Assembly: GCA_039090855.1 (NCBI GenBank)
Contig: CM077005.1
Location: 72,536,607 to 72,600,606, forward strand
Source: Macrothele yani
Taxonomy: Eukaryota > Arthropoda > Arachnida > Araneae > Macrothelidae
Reading direction: 5' to 3'
DNA: 64,000 nucleotides
Shown here: positions 11,641 through 21,815 of the stretch, piece by piece
How positions within the stretch are numbered: the stretch's first letter is position 1
Layout of the letters: each line of letters opens with the position of its first letter
The notes under the pieces: model-generated
Databases searched by the model: none
What the model saw: the letters and a program-made list of their open reading frames with translations, nothing else
Told to the model about the DNA's origin: nothing
Program-made: the position numbers and the translations under genes

Positions 11641-13440
11641 TATTCAAAGTCAATGGAACCGGTATGGAAAACAATAGTATCTGACGGAAGAAAGAAGTTT
11701 TTCAATCGCGTTTTTAATCCCTCAGATATGGTTGTAAACCCAATCGTGAGCTTACGCCTTCTGGTTGCAGACTTGTAAGTTAAGAAAAACATGAATTTAT
11801 ATGAGAAACATTTCGCACTGGAAACGCTCCCCAATACAAAAATAATTTTTCAAATCGGACTTTTAGAAACAGAGATATCGACAGAAACAAGATGTGACTT
11901 TACGTCCCCTGGTGGGAAAACCATGCATTATTTTAGGAAGAAAGTATTCTCAAAAGGTTTATCCATATAGGCGGTATCGGTCCAAGAAAAAAAAAATTGT
12001 CAAGTTTTCAGGAGCCCAGATTTTGCAACAAATACTTCAAAAGCAGAAATTAACACTTATGACCCCTGGTGGCTAAACCATTCTTTACCAAACATTAGAA
12101 ATTATGTGACAAATATTTTCCATCAGGTCTTATATGCGATACAGGAATAATTTTTCAAATCGGAGTTTTAGAATCAGAAATAACGCATAAAACGCAATTT
12201 GCCTTTGTGCCTCCTAGCGGAAAGTCTTTGATTTACTTGAGAATTTTGAATTTTTAGGAAATACATTTTGCATCGGAAACACCATCCAACAAAGAAGGAA
12301 TTTTACAAATCGGACTCCTAGAAGTAGAGATATTAACAAAAATAAGATATACATCAACGCCCCTGGCGTAGAAACCATGCATTATTTCAAGAAGAAAATG
12401 TTCCTAAAAGGTTTGCCGACATGAGTAGTATCGATCAGCAAATGACTTTTTTTCAATCGAGATTTTAGAAGCTCATATTTTGCTGCAAATACATCAGAAG
12501 CGAAAATAAAGATTTACGCCCCTTGGTGGCCAAACCATTTTTTCACAAAAATTAGAAATTATGTGCTAACGATTTCCCATCAGGAGCTGTATCCGGTGCA
12601 GAAAGAATTTTTCAAATCGCAGGTTTAGAAGCAGAGATATAGTGGGGAACACAATTTACCACTACGCCCCTTAGCGGAAAGTCTTGGAATTACTTGAAAA
12701 TTTTGAAATTGTATGAAAAACATGTCACACTGAAAACACTATCCAACAAAGAAAAATGTTTTCAAATCAGACTTCTAAAAGTAGAGATATTGACGAAAAT
12801 AAGATATATATCTACGATCCCAGGCGGAGAAACTGTGGAATATTTTAAGAACAAATTATTCCGAAAAGGGTTACCGATGTAAGTGGCATCAGTCCACGAA
12901 ATAATTTTTTCAATCGATATTTTCCAAGCTCAGATTTTATGGTAAATATATCAGAAGCAAAAATTAACACTTATGCCCCCTGGTGGCCAAAGTATTCTTT
13001 ACCAAAAATTTGAAATTATATGCAAAATATTTTCTATCAGGAGGTGTATCCGCTGAAGAACATTTTTTTCAAATCGGAGTTTTAGAAGAAGAGTTATCGG
13101 GAAAAATGTAATTTACTTTTACGCCCCTAGAGGAAACTCTATGCGTAATTTGAAAAAAAGTAACTACATCTAAATCTCTCTTCGACATAAATGGAATCGA
13201 AATATGAAAAAAAAACATTTCAATCGGATGTTTAGAAGCAAATATGTTGATTAAAACGTATTTTTGAATTCGACATCATCTGCATTTACGCCCTCTAGCG
13301 GTGAAATTGTACACCGTAAGAAAAAACGAAATAAAGGATCATCACTCGCATATTTCGAGCTTTCCAATGCAAGACGAAATTTTCAAATAGGTCTAATAGT
13401 TGCAGAGATATCGTAGGTACAGACGGACGGACAGATGGAC
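11640..13440. repeat. Diverged ~150-bp tandem array with three-unit higher-order period
   Basis: A core like TTTTTCAAATCGGAGTTTTA followed by GAAGCAGAGATAT recurs near 11697, 11848, 11995, 12151, 12302, 12450, 12606, 12752, 12904, 13066, 13215 and 13382, about 150 bp apart. A second conserved stretch, ACGCCCCCTGGTGGC, lies between the cores. Units at 11848, 12302 and 12752 resemble each other most, as do those at 11995, 12450 and 12904, and those at 12151, 12606 and 13066. This gives a higher-order period of about 455 bp. The array ends in a GACGGACGGACAGA-type tail. The short frames inside it are not genes. Confidence 0.75.
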
Positions 13441-13611
13441 AAACAAACCGATAACATAAGCACGAACGTTTTTTACAAAAGACGTGATAAAAGAAATTCT
13501 GTGGGCGGTTCCTTTAGTTATCCCAGAAATTTCTCGTTTATCCGTTGCTCTATTTTTGAAATCAGCATTTTTCCGACGGGCGACTGACTCGGCTACCTTC
13601 ATTATCACATA

Positions 13612-14851
13612 CACTATATTGACAAAAGTCACCGGACATCTAGAACAGAAACACAACATTGCATTTATTGACATACATTAGTACAGTGTCGGTCCACCTT
13701 TGGCCTTAATGTATGCACTGACCCTTCCAAAAAGCTTTCGACAAGGTTTTGCAACACGGCGAGAGGCATGCGCTTCCATTCAGTATATAATGCTGCAGCT
13801 AACTGTTTCTTAGTAGTAGGTCTTGCTTCAAAACTTCTTATTCGGCGCTCTAATTCATCCCATAGGTGGTCTATGGGATTAAAATCAGGGCTCTGTGCTG
13901 GCCAGTCCACACACGATACGGAATTATCGTCAAACCACGCCGTAACCGTCCTTGCTTTATGGTTCGGTGCATTATCCTGCTGGTACCAACAAGCTCGGTT
14001 CCATAGTATTGCTACAGAGTTGGTAAGGCATAATTCTACAGAATATCAAAGCAGACGTGCTGGTTAACAGATTTGCCTACGATAGCCCATGGGCCGGGAC
14101 CATACCAAGAAAAACTCCCACACACGAGAACACTGCCAGTACCAAACTTGACCGTAGGAACAGTACACTGTGGAAAATAGCGTTTACCCTGCTGTCACCA
14201 TACATACACATGTCCATAAGATTGGTGGATCGTGTATCTGTATTCATCAGTCCATAGGACCCATTTCCATTGATCTTCAGTCCTAGATAAATGTTCTTGA
14301 CACCATGCTAAACGACGAGTAACATTCCGAGTGGAGATGAAAGGCTTACGAGCAGCCGCACGACCACAGTAACCCATGGAATGAAGTTCTCTGCGAATGG
14401 TACGTGTACATATCGAGTTTCCAGCATGTTTACTCACCTGTATACTGAGGTCTTGTGCAGTACTCTGTCGATTCGCTGTAACGACTCTCCTGAGGCTTTG
14501 ACGTCCTCTATCACTGATTTTCTTTGGTCTGCCGGTACGTTTTGCTGCTTCAGGCACGCCACGTGTCTTCCACTTATTCAGTACATCCAAAACAGTTGAC
14601 TTGGGTATGTTTAAACACCTCTCGGTTTCTCTTATGGACAACTGACTAACATAACACCCAACAATCTTTCCTTTCTCAATGTCAGTTCTCTCCCGCCGCG
14701 ACATTTTCACTCAACCTCACAGTGCGATATGATAGCGGTCACCTGCAGGCTTGTTTTTATACCGTTTGCAGATGTACCGCGCATCTTAACAACGGAGCGG
14801 ATCCATTCATTTGCTTTTGAAGGGTGTCCGGTGACTTTTGTCAATATAGTG
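13612..14851 (-). mobile_element. Tc1-like element, family A copy 1
   Basis: Element of 1240 bp. The terminal inverted repeats read CACTATATTGACAAAAGTCA on the left and its near-exact reverse complement on the right, with TA at 13610-13611 and 14852-14853. A second full copy is at 20062-21378, and an 86-bp end fragment lies at 19714-19799. Confidence 0.92.
13678..14704 (-). pseudogene. Tc1-like transposase, family A copy 1
   Basis: The N-terminal half is intact over 14704-14195. MSRRERTDIEKGKIVG starts the first helix-turn-helix, LSIRETERCLNIPKSTV holds its recognition part, a GRPKK hook follows, and helix-turn-helix 2 ends in [17 protein letters not shown]. The first catalytic region reads VLWTDEYRY. 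The frame then breaks. The C-terminal part (13910-13665) reads MDWPAQSPDFNPIDHLWDEL, so the usual catalytic glutamate is aspartate here. The last residues are frameshifted; the stop at 13678-13680 is placed by comparison with the 20128 copy (GGPTPY). An in-frame ATG two codons upstream (14710) is an alternative start. Confidence 0.85.
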
Positions 14852-14853
14852 TA

Positions 14854-15392
14854 CATATCACCCAACTAATGCAGAGATTGAGGTCGACTTTGCATTTCAG
14901 ATTACGTACAGTTCATAGTCAATCGCCTCCCACCCTCACATTCGACCCACACAACGCGGTTCGTTCGCCACAAGTACAGTATATTTATTCCATAGACGTA
15001 CCTAGTATTCTTCCGTTTTAATCTTCTCTTTTTAGTTTCTTTCTCTTACGTGATTTAGGTTTCCTCTTCGTTGTATTTTCATTCTGAAATGCACATTGGA
15101 ACCCCCATGTTTCTGCGAAAGTTTTGGCAATGACTAACGACTTGCAAGATTGCAAATGAAAGTATTTATTATACCATCAGTGTGTGAGAGAGTCGACAAT
15201 TAAATGCTACGATGAGTGTTATCTGTACAATATTCTAGTCTGTTTACCAAGTGTAATATACGTAGTTCCAGTTTGTTAACAGTGCAGTATGGAGAAGGAC
15301 TTATAACAAAAGGTTGTATACGATTACAGCAAAAGAAAGAATTAACATTGTTATTTCGATTTGTTTAGCCTTTCGTTTCTCTGGTCGTTAAT
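14854..15392. other. Stretch without recognised features
   Basis: Between Tc1 families A and H. I see no recognisable frame and no repeats. Confidence 0.45.
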
Positions 15393-15763
15393 ACACTATC
15401 TACCAACAAGTAATTGGACACATCTGAAATCGACGATATCTGCGGTCATGATACACGAATAATGTAATGTATTTGTCATTTTCTTGTAGGACTTCCGTCC
15501 ACAGTGAGTAGAGTTTAGGTCCCAGCCACTTACAGCGAGATCGCCTTTTGGGCAGGTCACAGAAACGGAAGGAACGAGTGCAAGTCTAGCGACTTTGACA
15601 GAACAGTTTGTAGTGAGATTAGAGTACAGTAGATGGCGCCACCGTACAAGTACGATATTGCACATAGAGGGGTGAGAGAATTTCAGGTGGGACATAGGAA
15701 AGGATACCCATTTAACTAGTGGGTCCAGCCTGGGGGTCGTCACTTAACGTGCTCGTCCGATGC

Positions 15764-15893
15764 ACGGCGGATATTCAGCGATTGTTAGTAAATCACACCA
15801 TCTCCGAAAGATCAGCTCAGGCTTGAACCTGGGAACATTGCATCGATGGTCTGAATCACTAACCACTAAGCCATCCGCGGCTCCGGTGGTGAT
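15764..15893 (-). mobile_element. tRNA-like SINE inside family H leader
   Basis: On the minus strand GATGGCTTAGTGGTTAGTGA is A-box-like and GGTTCAAGCCTGAG is B-box-like, about 30 nt apart as in a tRNA. The sequence sits between the left terminal repeat and the start codon of the family H transposase. No clear target duplication was found; ends are approximate. Confidence 0.5.
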
Positions 15894-15958
15894 ACACGTC
15901 ACGGCCGCCGCCGTTAAATATCGTGTGGGAAACAACAACGCAACAAGTCGCATGCAAG

Positions 15959-16894
15959 ATGCCACGCATTTCGGAGCTCTCTGATTTCGAGAAAGGTGTA
16001 ATCGTCGGCTATCACAGAAATCGCCGATCCATACGTGACATATCCAGCGAGTTGAAGTACCAAAAATCGACAGTGGCCTACGTGATTGGCAAGTGGAAGA
16101 TGAGAGGTGACTGTCGGAATGTGCCCCGACCCGGCAGACCCACAAAACTGGGATTTAGAGACCGACGGGTGCTGGCCAGAGAAATTCGGAAGAACCGCAC
16201 CAACTCGATGATCCACATCCGCGAAGAGTTTCAACAGGCATCCGGGAGAGTTCTTTCGATGAAAACCATCCGTAAGGAAGCCCATCTGCTCGGTTATCAT
16301 GGACGTGCTGCCGCCCACAAGCCTTTGATCACCAAGTCCAATAGCGCTGCTCGGCTAACGTGGTGCAAAGAACGTCGACAGTGAACCGTTGAACAGTGAA
16401 AACAGGTTCTCTGGGGCGACGAATTAAGGTTCACCCTCTACCGTTCGGATGGCAGGGTCTGGGTTTGGCGTCTGCTTGGAGATCGCCTCCTGCCGGAATG
16501 CATTGTGCCAACTGTGAAGTTCGGCGGCGGTGGAATTATGCTATGGGGGTGTTTCTCCAGGTATGGCACGGGACCCTTGGTCGCAATTCCTGTTAGACTC
16601 AACGCCGAGACCTACTACACCATTTTGGATGACCATGCGCTTCCTACGTTGTGGCAGTTTTACGAGTTGGTTGCGAGGTCCACCGTGGCTTGGTATGGTG
16701 ACAATGGGGTTAATCAAATGGACTGGCCTGCGCAGAGCCCGGACCTTAACCCTATCGAGCACCTCTGGGACGAGTTAGAGCGTCGAATTAAGGAGTGCCC
16801 CCACCGTCCGAAATCGGTGAAGGAACTGACCTGTCTTCTCCAAGCCGAGTGGAAGAAAATACCGCTAGCCGTCGTACATACAACGCCTGGTTGA
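15959..16894 (+). pseudogene. Tc1-like transposase, family H, two stops and lost catalytic segment
   Basis: One reading frame runs from MPRISELSDFEKGVIVG to the stop at 16892-16894 and is broken only by TGA at 16382-16384 and 16397-16399. Helix-turn-helix 1 contains RSIRDISSELKYQKSTVAYV, a GRPTK hook follows, and helix-turn-helix 2 ends in KTIRKEAHLLGYHGRAAAHK. The first catalytic region reads VLWGDELRF, retaining D. The third motif is intact (LNPIEHLWDELERR). The stretch that should carry the second aspartate (FQDDNA-like) is missing between LPTLWQFYELVARS and TVAWYGDNG, an in-frame deletion. The C-terminus is cut short after AVVHTTPG. The copy would be catalytically dead even without the stops. 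Confidence 0.88.
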
Positions 16895-17020
16895 GAGTAT
16901 GCCCCGGAGGGTCGCAGCTATAATCCCTGCTCGTGGAGGCTCCACCAACTATTGAAGGTGAATAAACTTCGTTTTCCTTTGCTATCACAGGTGTCCGATT
17001 ACTTGTTGGTAGTTAGTGTA

Positions 17021-17779
17021 CTTCTTTCAAGTGCGAGAGGTTTAGCTGCGAGAGTAGAATATAGTGACTATTTAATTACAGCAATATATTGAGCAAGTAA
17101 CAACTAAAAAAACATGAAACTTGATATCAAAGGTTCTGTTTAAGTAATGGAACAATATCTTGCAGGGCCTAAACATACTTTTAAAACGTTCAGTTATTAA
17201 CTAAGTGCAGAGGTACGTACATCTTTTACACAAAAACTAGACAAAATCGTTCGTGTATAATTGGGTAATACAGATAGTAATTATTTTAAAGCAATAAAAT
17301 CAACTTCCCTTCTGTCCACTAGAATCATAATTGCTCCCCAGTGCCGAAATAACTAACATTTTCAACGAGATATTTGGGAACATATCCAAGTTAATCAATT
17401 ATTAAATTAAATAGGGAAACCGAGCATGAAACTTTCAGATCTTCTTACTATTACTCTGGTTTAACTCCGAAAAGGATCTGCGTTACCTGTATTCTTTTAA
17501 TGCCGATTTACTTTGATGCTAGTGTTATAGTTGTTCGGTTCACTTCGTACTGTTTGTCTGATTCTTTAAATGAAAAGCTTTTGCTTTTGATTTTTTATGG
17601 GTTTTTTATAATAAAAGCTAACGGTGTTTTTTTTGCTAAGGGTGGGTCTTAGCAGATTGTTTCCTTAATCGAAGGAAATACCATTTTCTTTTTCTGAAAC
17701 ATCACTGGTTTCGAATCGTTCAGGAAGAAAACTTGCCAGTTTTTTTTTAGTAAATCTCATTTCTTTTACCTCCGTTTTT
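17021..17779. other. Stretch without recognised features
   Basis: AT-rich with T-runs; no frame or repeat pair recognised. Confidence 0.45.
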
Positions 17780-17791
17780 ATAGTTCTGTTC

Positions 17792-18005
17792 TTTTTTTAT
17801 TGAAGGCTTAAAGACCTCAGTGAGCAACTCAATGGGCTATAAGCAGTCGCCCGTCCCTAATTTAGAGCCACTGGTTCCAGGGAAGGGAGAGAGCCAGCGC
17901 CGTAAGACAAACACAACATCCATGCCTCACCGGGATTCGAACTCGGACCCGACTCGGGCGAATGGTCCTAAGCCATCGCTAAGACCACTGCGCCACCGGG
18001 GCGGC
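17792..18005 (-). mobile_element. tRNA-derived SINE, family 1, with 12-bp target duplication
   Basis: On the minus strand the 5' end GCCGCCCCGGTGGCGCAGTG contains an A-box, followed by B-box GAGTTCGAATCCC and a tRNA-unrelated body (CTGGCTCTCTCCCTTCCCTG and onward) ending in an A-rich tail at 17792-17798. The direct repeat ATAGTTCTGTTC flanks it at 17780-17791 and 18006-18017, the signature of LINE-assisted retrotransposition. Confidence 0.9.
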
Positions 18006-18099
18006 ATAGTTCTGTTCAGTTTCGTAGCTCTTGGGTTATGACAAAACAGAAGAAGGTAAACAGTGCTTTCATCGCACAGTTTGCGAACAATCTTTGTCT

Positions 18100-18308
18100 A
18101 AGCGATGGCCTTTGATAATTCGTCCGAAGGGGTCCGGGTTCGAATCCCGGTGAGGCATGGGTGTTGTGTTTGTCTTTCGGAACTGGCTCTCTCCCTTCCC
18201 TGGAACCAGTGACCCTAAATTAGGGACGGGCGACTGCTTATAGCCCATTTGAGTTGCTCACGGTGGTCGTTAAACCTCCAATCAAAAAAAAAAAAAAAAA
18301 AAAAAAAA
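18100..18308 (+). mobile_element. tRNA-derived SINE, family 1, 5'-truncated, 13-bp target duplication
   Basis: The same family as at 17792-18005 but in the opposite orientation. It starts inside the tRNA-like part (AAGCGATGGCC), so the A-box is absent. B-box GGGTTCGAATCCC and the whole body are present, and it ends in about 25 A residues. ACAATCTTTGTCT flanks it at 18087-18099 and 18309-18321. Truncation at the 5' end is typical of target-primed reverse transcription. Confidence 0.9.
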
Positions 18309-18495
18309 ACAATCTTTGTCTTCCACATTTCCACGGATAATTCAAAAATGCCTTTTAAAATCGTAAATAAATTATGAACTACGTTATTAAGATATTTTCC
18401 GACGTACACGTTGGCTACCAGAAATGTTTTTTATCGTTTCTAAGTTTAGTGAAATTTTCCGCTACCCATGAGAATTTAATCCTATATCGCCACTC

Positions 18496-18592
18496 TCATA
18501 TTTAAGCCACTGGTTCCAGAAGGAGCTAGCGCCATGAGACGGACGCAAAAATCCATGCTTCATTGAGATTCGAACCCGGACCTAAGTCCCAT
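18496..18592 (-). mobile_element. SINE family 1 fragment
   Basis: Matches the middle of family 1 (GCCACTGGTTCCAG, then ATTCGAACCCGGACC, which is the B-box on the minus strand). Both ends are missing. Confidence 0.65.
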
Positions 18593-18599
18593 AATTGGC

Positions 18600-19385
18600 C
18601 AGAAAACCGAACCTCTGACTACTGAAACATTGGAGTGGAAACCGAAAACACTGAATCTGCAACAGAGGAGCGCAGAACATTGACCACCGAATATTGACCA
18701 ACTGAAGAAGCTGCAAGAACTTCTGGCTCATGCAAACCGACTTAGCGAATAGTTTGGGAACCACATTTCGTTTATGCTGCCCCAAAGATTACTGCCTGAA
18801 GACAAGACGCAATTCGTTCTTCTGAGATTTCTGATTTTCTTAAGTATGAAGCAACTGAAGAAAATAATTTTAAATGTAATGACAGATAACAAAACGGTCC
18901 GACTTACCTTTCGCATTTCCCAAACAGAATTGCTGTTTGGATGTCAAAGAATTAACTACCTGGAACTGGGAATCATGTACAAGAACTTGACAAAGCAGCT
19001 CTCCGCGATTACAAAGGGAGAGAGAAGGTCTTCAATTTATGGTAGGAATTCCGAAATATGTTTTCATGTCATCATCTTAAGTAAGCAATGTATGGCTTGG
19101 CATATTAAATTTGGATATTTTTCGAACTAATTTTACGTGCGTTATGGTCTACACGAGAGGGTAAAAAGTAAAACATTGCCTTTCCATAGATAGAACAGTC
19201 AAGGAACAGGATTCTACATATTCGCCGCAAGGTGAACACATTTCTGACTCCCATGCTCTAGCTCCTTTAACTTTTTGAAATAATAATCAGATGCTTGACC
19301 TCAGAGACTACAGTCTTGTGACGATTATATATATTAAGATAATACAATGTTTCTCCCAAATATTTATTTTTTCAAGTCGACCAAG
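18600..19385. other. Mostly unassigned; open frame of 118 aa
   Basis: The frame at 18774-19130 (+) has no similarity that I recognise and no motif. The sequence TAATAATCAGATG near 19280 recurs around 21586 next to a mariner fragment, hinting at shared element DNA. Confidence 0.35.
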
Positions 19386-19389
19386 GTTT

Positions 19390-19593
19390 TCTTAGGTTCT
19401 GACCTAGCTTAATCAGAACGAATGACACGTTAATATTCAAAAGAATAATTGTATATATCATATCATAAATTGTGTTTACAATCACGGGCTTTGGTTAGTT
19501 GCTTCCACGAACTTGATAGATATAGTGTGGAGGCCATGTCATTAACAAGTTGCGAATAATTTTGATATATATGGAAATCTTCCAAAATATCAA
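19390..19593 (-). mobile_element. Penelope-like element 3' tail, inverted
   Basis: The minus strand reads DILEDFHIYQN, LVNDMAST and SWKQLTKARDCKHN, the C-terminal end of the PLE GIY-YIG protein and its downstream tail. The same sequence appears in plus orientation after the Tc1 insertion at 21381. It is joined tail-out to the plus-strand PLE piece that follows. Confidence 0.7.
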
Positions 19594-20143
19594 GATGGGA
19601 GCTTTTTTATATCAAGTCTGTTATGAAAAGGACCATCAATTTCTCTTTGAAGAAGCAAAATTACTTGACAAGCCAGACTCGACACCCAAATTTGATATTT
19701 TGGAAGCTTTCCATATACACTATATTGACAAAAGTCACCGGACACCTAGTAGAGAAACACAACATAGCATTTATTGATATACGTTAGTACGGTGTCGGTA
19801 TTGTGTTTATAAATTGTGTTTACAATCACGGGCTTTGGTTAGTTGCTTCCACGCACTTGATAGATATGGTGTGGAGGCCATGTCATTAACAAGTTGCGAA
19901 TAATTCTGATATATATGGAAATCTTCCAAAATATCAAGATGGGAGCTTTTTTATATCAAGTCTGTTACGAAAACGACCATCAATTCCTCTTTGAAGAAGC
20001 AAAATTACTTGAGAAGCCAGATTCAACCCCAAAATTTTATATTTTGGAAGATTTCCATATACACTATATTGACAAAAGTCACCGGATATCTAGTAGAGAA
20101 ACACAACATAGCATTTATTGATATACGTTAGTACGGTGTCGGT
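19465..20143. repeat. 344-bp tandem duplication
   Basis: 19465-19799 and 19809-20143 are near-identical copies offset by 344 bp. Each contains an inverted PLE tail, a forward PLE segment and the first 80 or so bp of the family A terminal repeat. The junction lies in GGTGTCGGTATTGTGTTTAT near 19791-19810. Because the unit includes the Tc1 end, the duplication arose after the Tc1 insertion. Confidence 0.85.
19594..20061 (+). pseudogene. Penelope-like GIY-YIG protein fragment, duplicated
   Basis: Plus-strand codons read DHQFLFEEAKLLDKPDSTPK then FDILEAFHI. This is the C-terminal region after the GIY-YIG nuclease domain, as in the longer copy at 59361-60140 (NNHKFRFGNAMLIDKPDST). The stretch occurs twice because of the 344-bp duplication (19594-19713 and about 19938-20061). 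In the second copy the codons continue across the family A Tc1 insertion as YQNF at 21381. The reverse transcriptase part is absent. Confidence 0.75.
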
Positions 20144-21230
20144 CCACCTTTGGCCATAATGCACGCACGGACCCTTCGAGACGTGCTTTCGGCAAGGTTG
20201 TGGAACACAGCGATAGGTATGGGCTTCCTTTCAGTACATAATGCTGCCGCTAACTGTTGCTTAGTAGTAGGCCTTGCTTCCAAACATCTTATGCGGCGCT
20301 GTAATTCATCCCATAGGTGCTGTATCGTATTACGATTAGGGCTCTCTGCTAGCCAGACCACACACGATACGGTATTATCGTCACACCACGCCGTAACAGT
20401 CCTTGCTTTATGGAAGGCCCAACACTGTACGTCTCCCTCTTATGTTTTCTTATGATGAATAATATTAAAGTGATTTTGAAACCTTGCTTTATGGCTCGGT
20501 GCATTATTTTGCTGCTACCAACAAGGCATGGTTCCATAGTAGTGCCTCACAGTTGGTAGGGCATTTTTCTCCAGAATATCGAGGTAGTGGTGCTGGTTAA
20601 CAGGTTTCTACACGATAACCAATGTGCCGGGACCATAACACGAAAAACACCCCTACACGAGTACACTGCCAGTTCGAAACTTTACCGTAGGAACAGTACA
20701 CTGAGGTAAATAGCGTTCCCCAGGCTGCCGCCATACCCAGACACGTCCATCAGATTGATGGGTCGTGTATTTATCAGTCCATTGGAGCCGTTTGCATTGA
20801 TATACGGTACACGATAAATGTTCTTGACACCATGCTAAACGACGAGTAGCATTACGAGTGGAGATGAAAGGCTTATTAGCAGCTGCACGACCACGGTGAC
20901 CCATGAAATGTAGTTCTCTGCGAATGGTACGTGTACATACCGAAGTTCCAGCATTTTTACTCACGTGTACACTGAAGTCTTGCGCAGTATTCCGTCGATT
21001 AGCTGTAACGACTCTCCTGAGGCTTCGACGTCCTCTATCACTGATTTTCTTTGGTCTGCCAACACATTTTCCACTTCAGGAACGCCACATGTCTTCCACT
21101 TATTCTGTACATTTACAACAGTTGATTTGGGTATGTTTAAACACCTCTCGGTTTCTCTTATGGACAACCGGGTAATATAACACTCAACAATCTTTCTTTT
21201 GTGAAAGCCAGTTCTCTCCCGCCGAGACAT
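20128..21230 (-). pseudogene. Tc1-like transposase, family A copy 2
   Basis: Starts MSRRERTGFHKRKIVE. Helix-turn-helix 1 contains LSIRETERCLNIPKSTV. The frame breaks near 21050. Helix-turn-helix 2 ends in [20 protein letters not shown]. The first catalytic region reads LQWTDKYTT, and the third reads NTIQHLWDEL, so the catalytic glutamate is replaced by glutamine. A 68-bp insertion at 20414-20481, flanked by a 13-bp repeat, interrupts the catalytic domain. The C-terminus MAKGGPTPY ends at 20128. It is inactive through several independent lesions. Confidence 0.85.
20401..20494. repeat. 68-bp insertion flanked by 13-bp direct repeats
   Basis: CCTTGCTTTATGG occurs at 20401-20413 and 20482-20494. 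The 68 bp between them are absent from the family A copy at 13612, where this motif occurs once. It has the form of an insertion with target duplication. Confidence 0.75.
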
Positions 21231-21380
21231 TTTCACGCAACTTCAAAGTGCGATGTGATCCCGGTCCGTTGCAAGCTTGTTTTTATACCGTTTGCAGCTG
21301 TACCGCGCATCTTAACAACGCAGCGGATCCGTTCATTCGCTTTTGAAAATGTGTCCGGTGATTTTTGTCAATATAGTGTA

Positions 21381-21590
21381 TATCAGAATTTTTCATAACT
21401 TGTTAATGACATGGCATCCACACCATTTGTAGCAAGTGCGTGGAAGCAACTATCCAAAACCCATGACTGTAAACACAATTTATGATATCATATACAATTT
21501 GAATCATTCGTCCTGATGAACCAAGCAAAACTATGGTCGACTTGGAAAAAAATATTTATGATAAACGCTGTATTATCTTGATATAATAAT
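21381..21590 (+). mobile_element. Penelope-like element 3' tail
   Basis: Continuation of the PLE interrupted by family A copy 2: YQNF, LVNDMASTPF, SAWKQLSKTHDC, then a non-coding tail with TCGTCCTGATGAACCAAGCA. The same tail type follows the PLE copies at 58991 and 60113. In-frame stops are present. Confidence 0.75.
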
Positions 21591-21599
21591 CAGATGGCT

Positions 21600-21790
21600 G
21601 ACACAATGTTATCATCAGCTGATCAGCATCGGAAATTGACTAGAATTATATTCCCTTTCCTCAATTTGGAGAACAAATGATAATCAGACGGTGCCAAATC
21701 CCGTGAGTAAGCAGGATATTTCAACAGGTCAAAGGGAATTTCAAAATCGTAACTTGCGTGATGGCAACTATGTGTTTTCCACTAATTGGA
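21600..21790 (-). pseudogene. mariner-like transposase fragment
   Basis: The minus strand reads LLKYPAYSRDLAPSDYHLFS, the mariner signature around the third catalytic aspartate (DD34D family). Upstream and downstream residues decay quickly. It does not join the mariner at 62661. The Tc1 family C element is inserted beside it at 21816. Confidence 0.65.
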
Positions 21791-21815
21791 GACTACAGGT
21801 TTTGTGATGATTATA

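Larger units (their letters stand above)
15395..17018 (+). mobile_element. Tc1-like element, family H
   Basis: Element of 1624 bp with terminal inverted repeats of about 29 bp (left CACTATCTACCAACAAGTAA, right near-exact reverse complement) and TA at 15393-15394 and 17019-17020. A SINE-like insertion lies upstream of the transposase, which explains the long leader. Confidence 0.9.
20062..21378 (-). mobile_element. Tc1-like element, family A copy 2, inserted in a PLE
   Basis: Element of 1317 bp with terminal repeats CACTATATTGACAAAAGTCA and reverse complement, and TA at 20060-20061 and 21379-21380. Removing the element and one TA restores the PLE codons D-F-H-I-Y-Q-N-F across the junction, so the target site is clear. 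Confidence 0.93.

Noticed and set aside
18774..19130. 118-aa plus-strand frame as a gene
   Set aside because: Length is possible by chance, residues show no recognisable domain, and no neighbour supports it.
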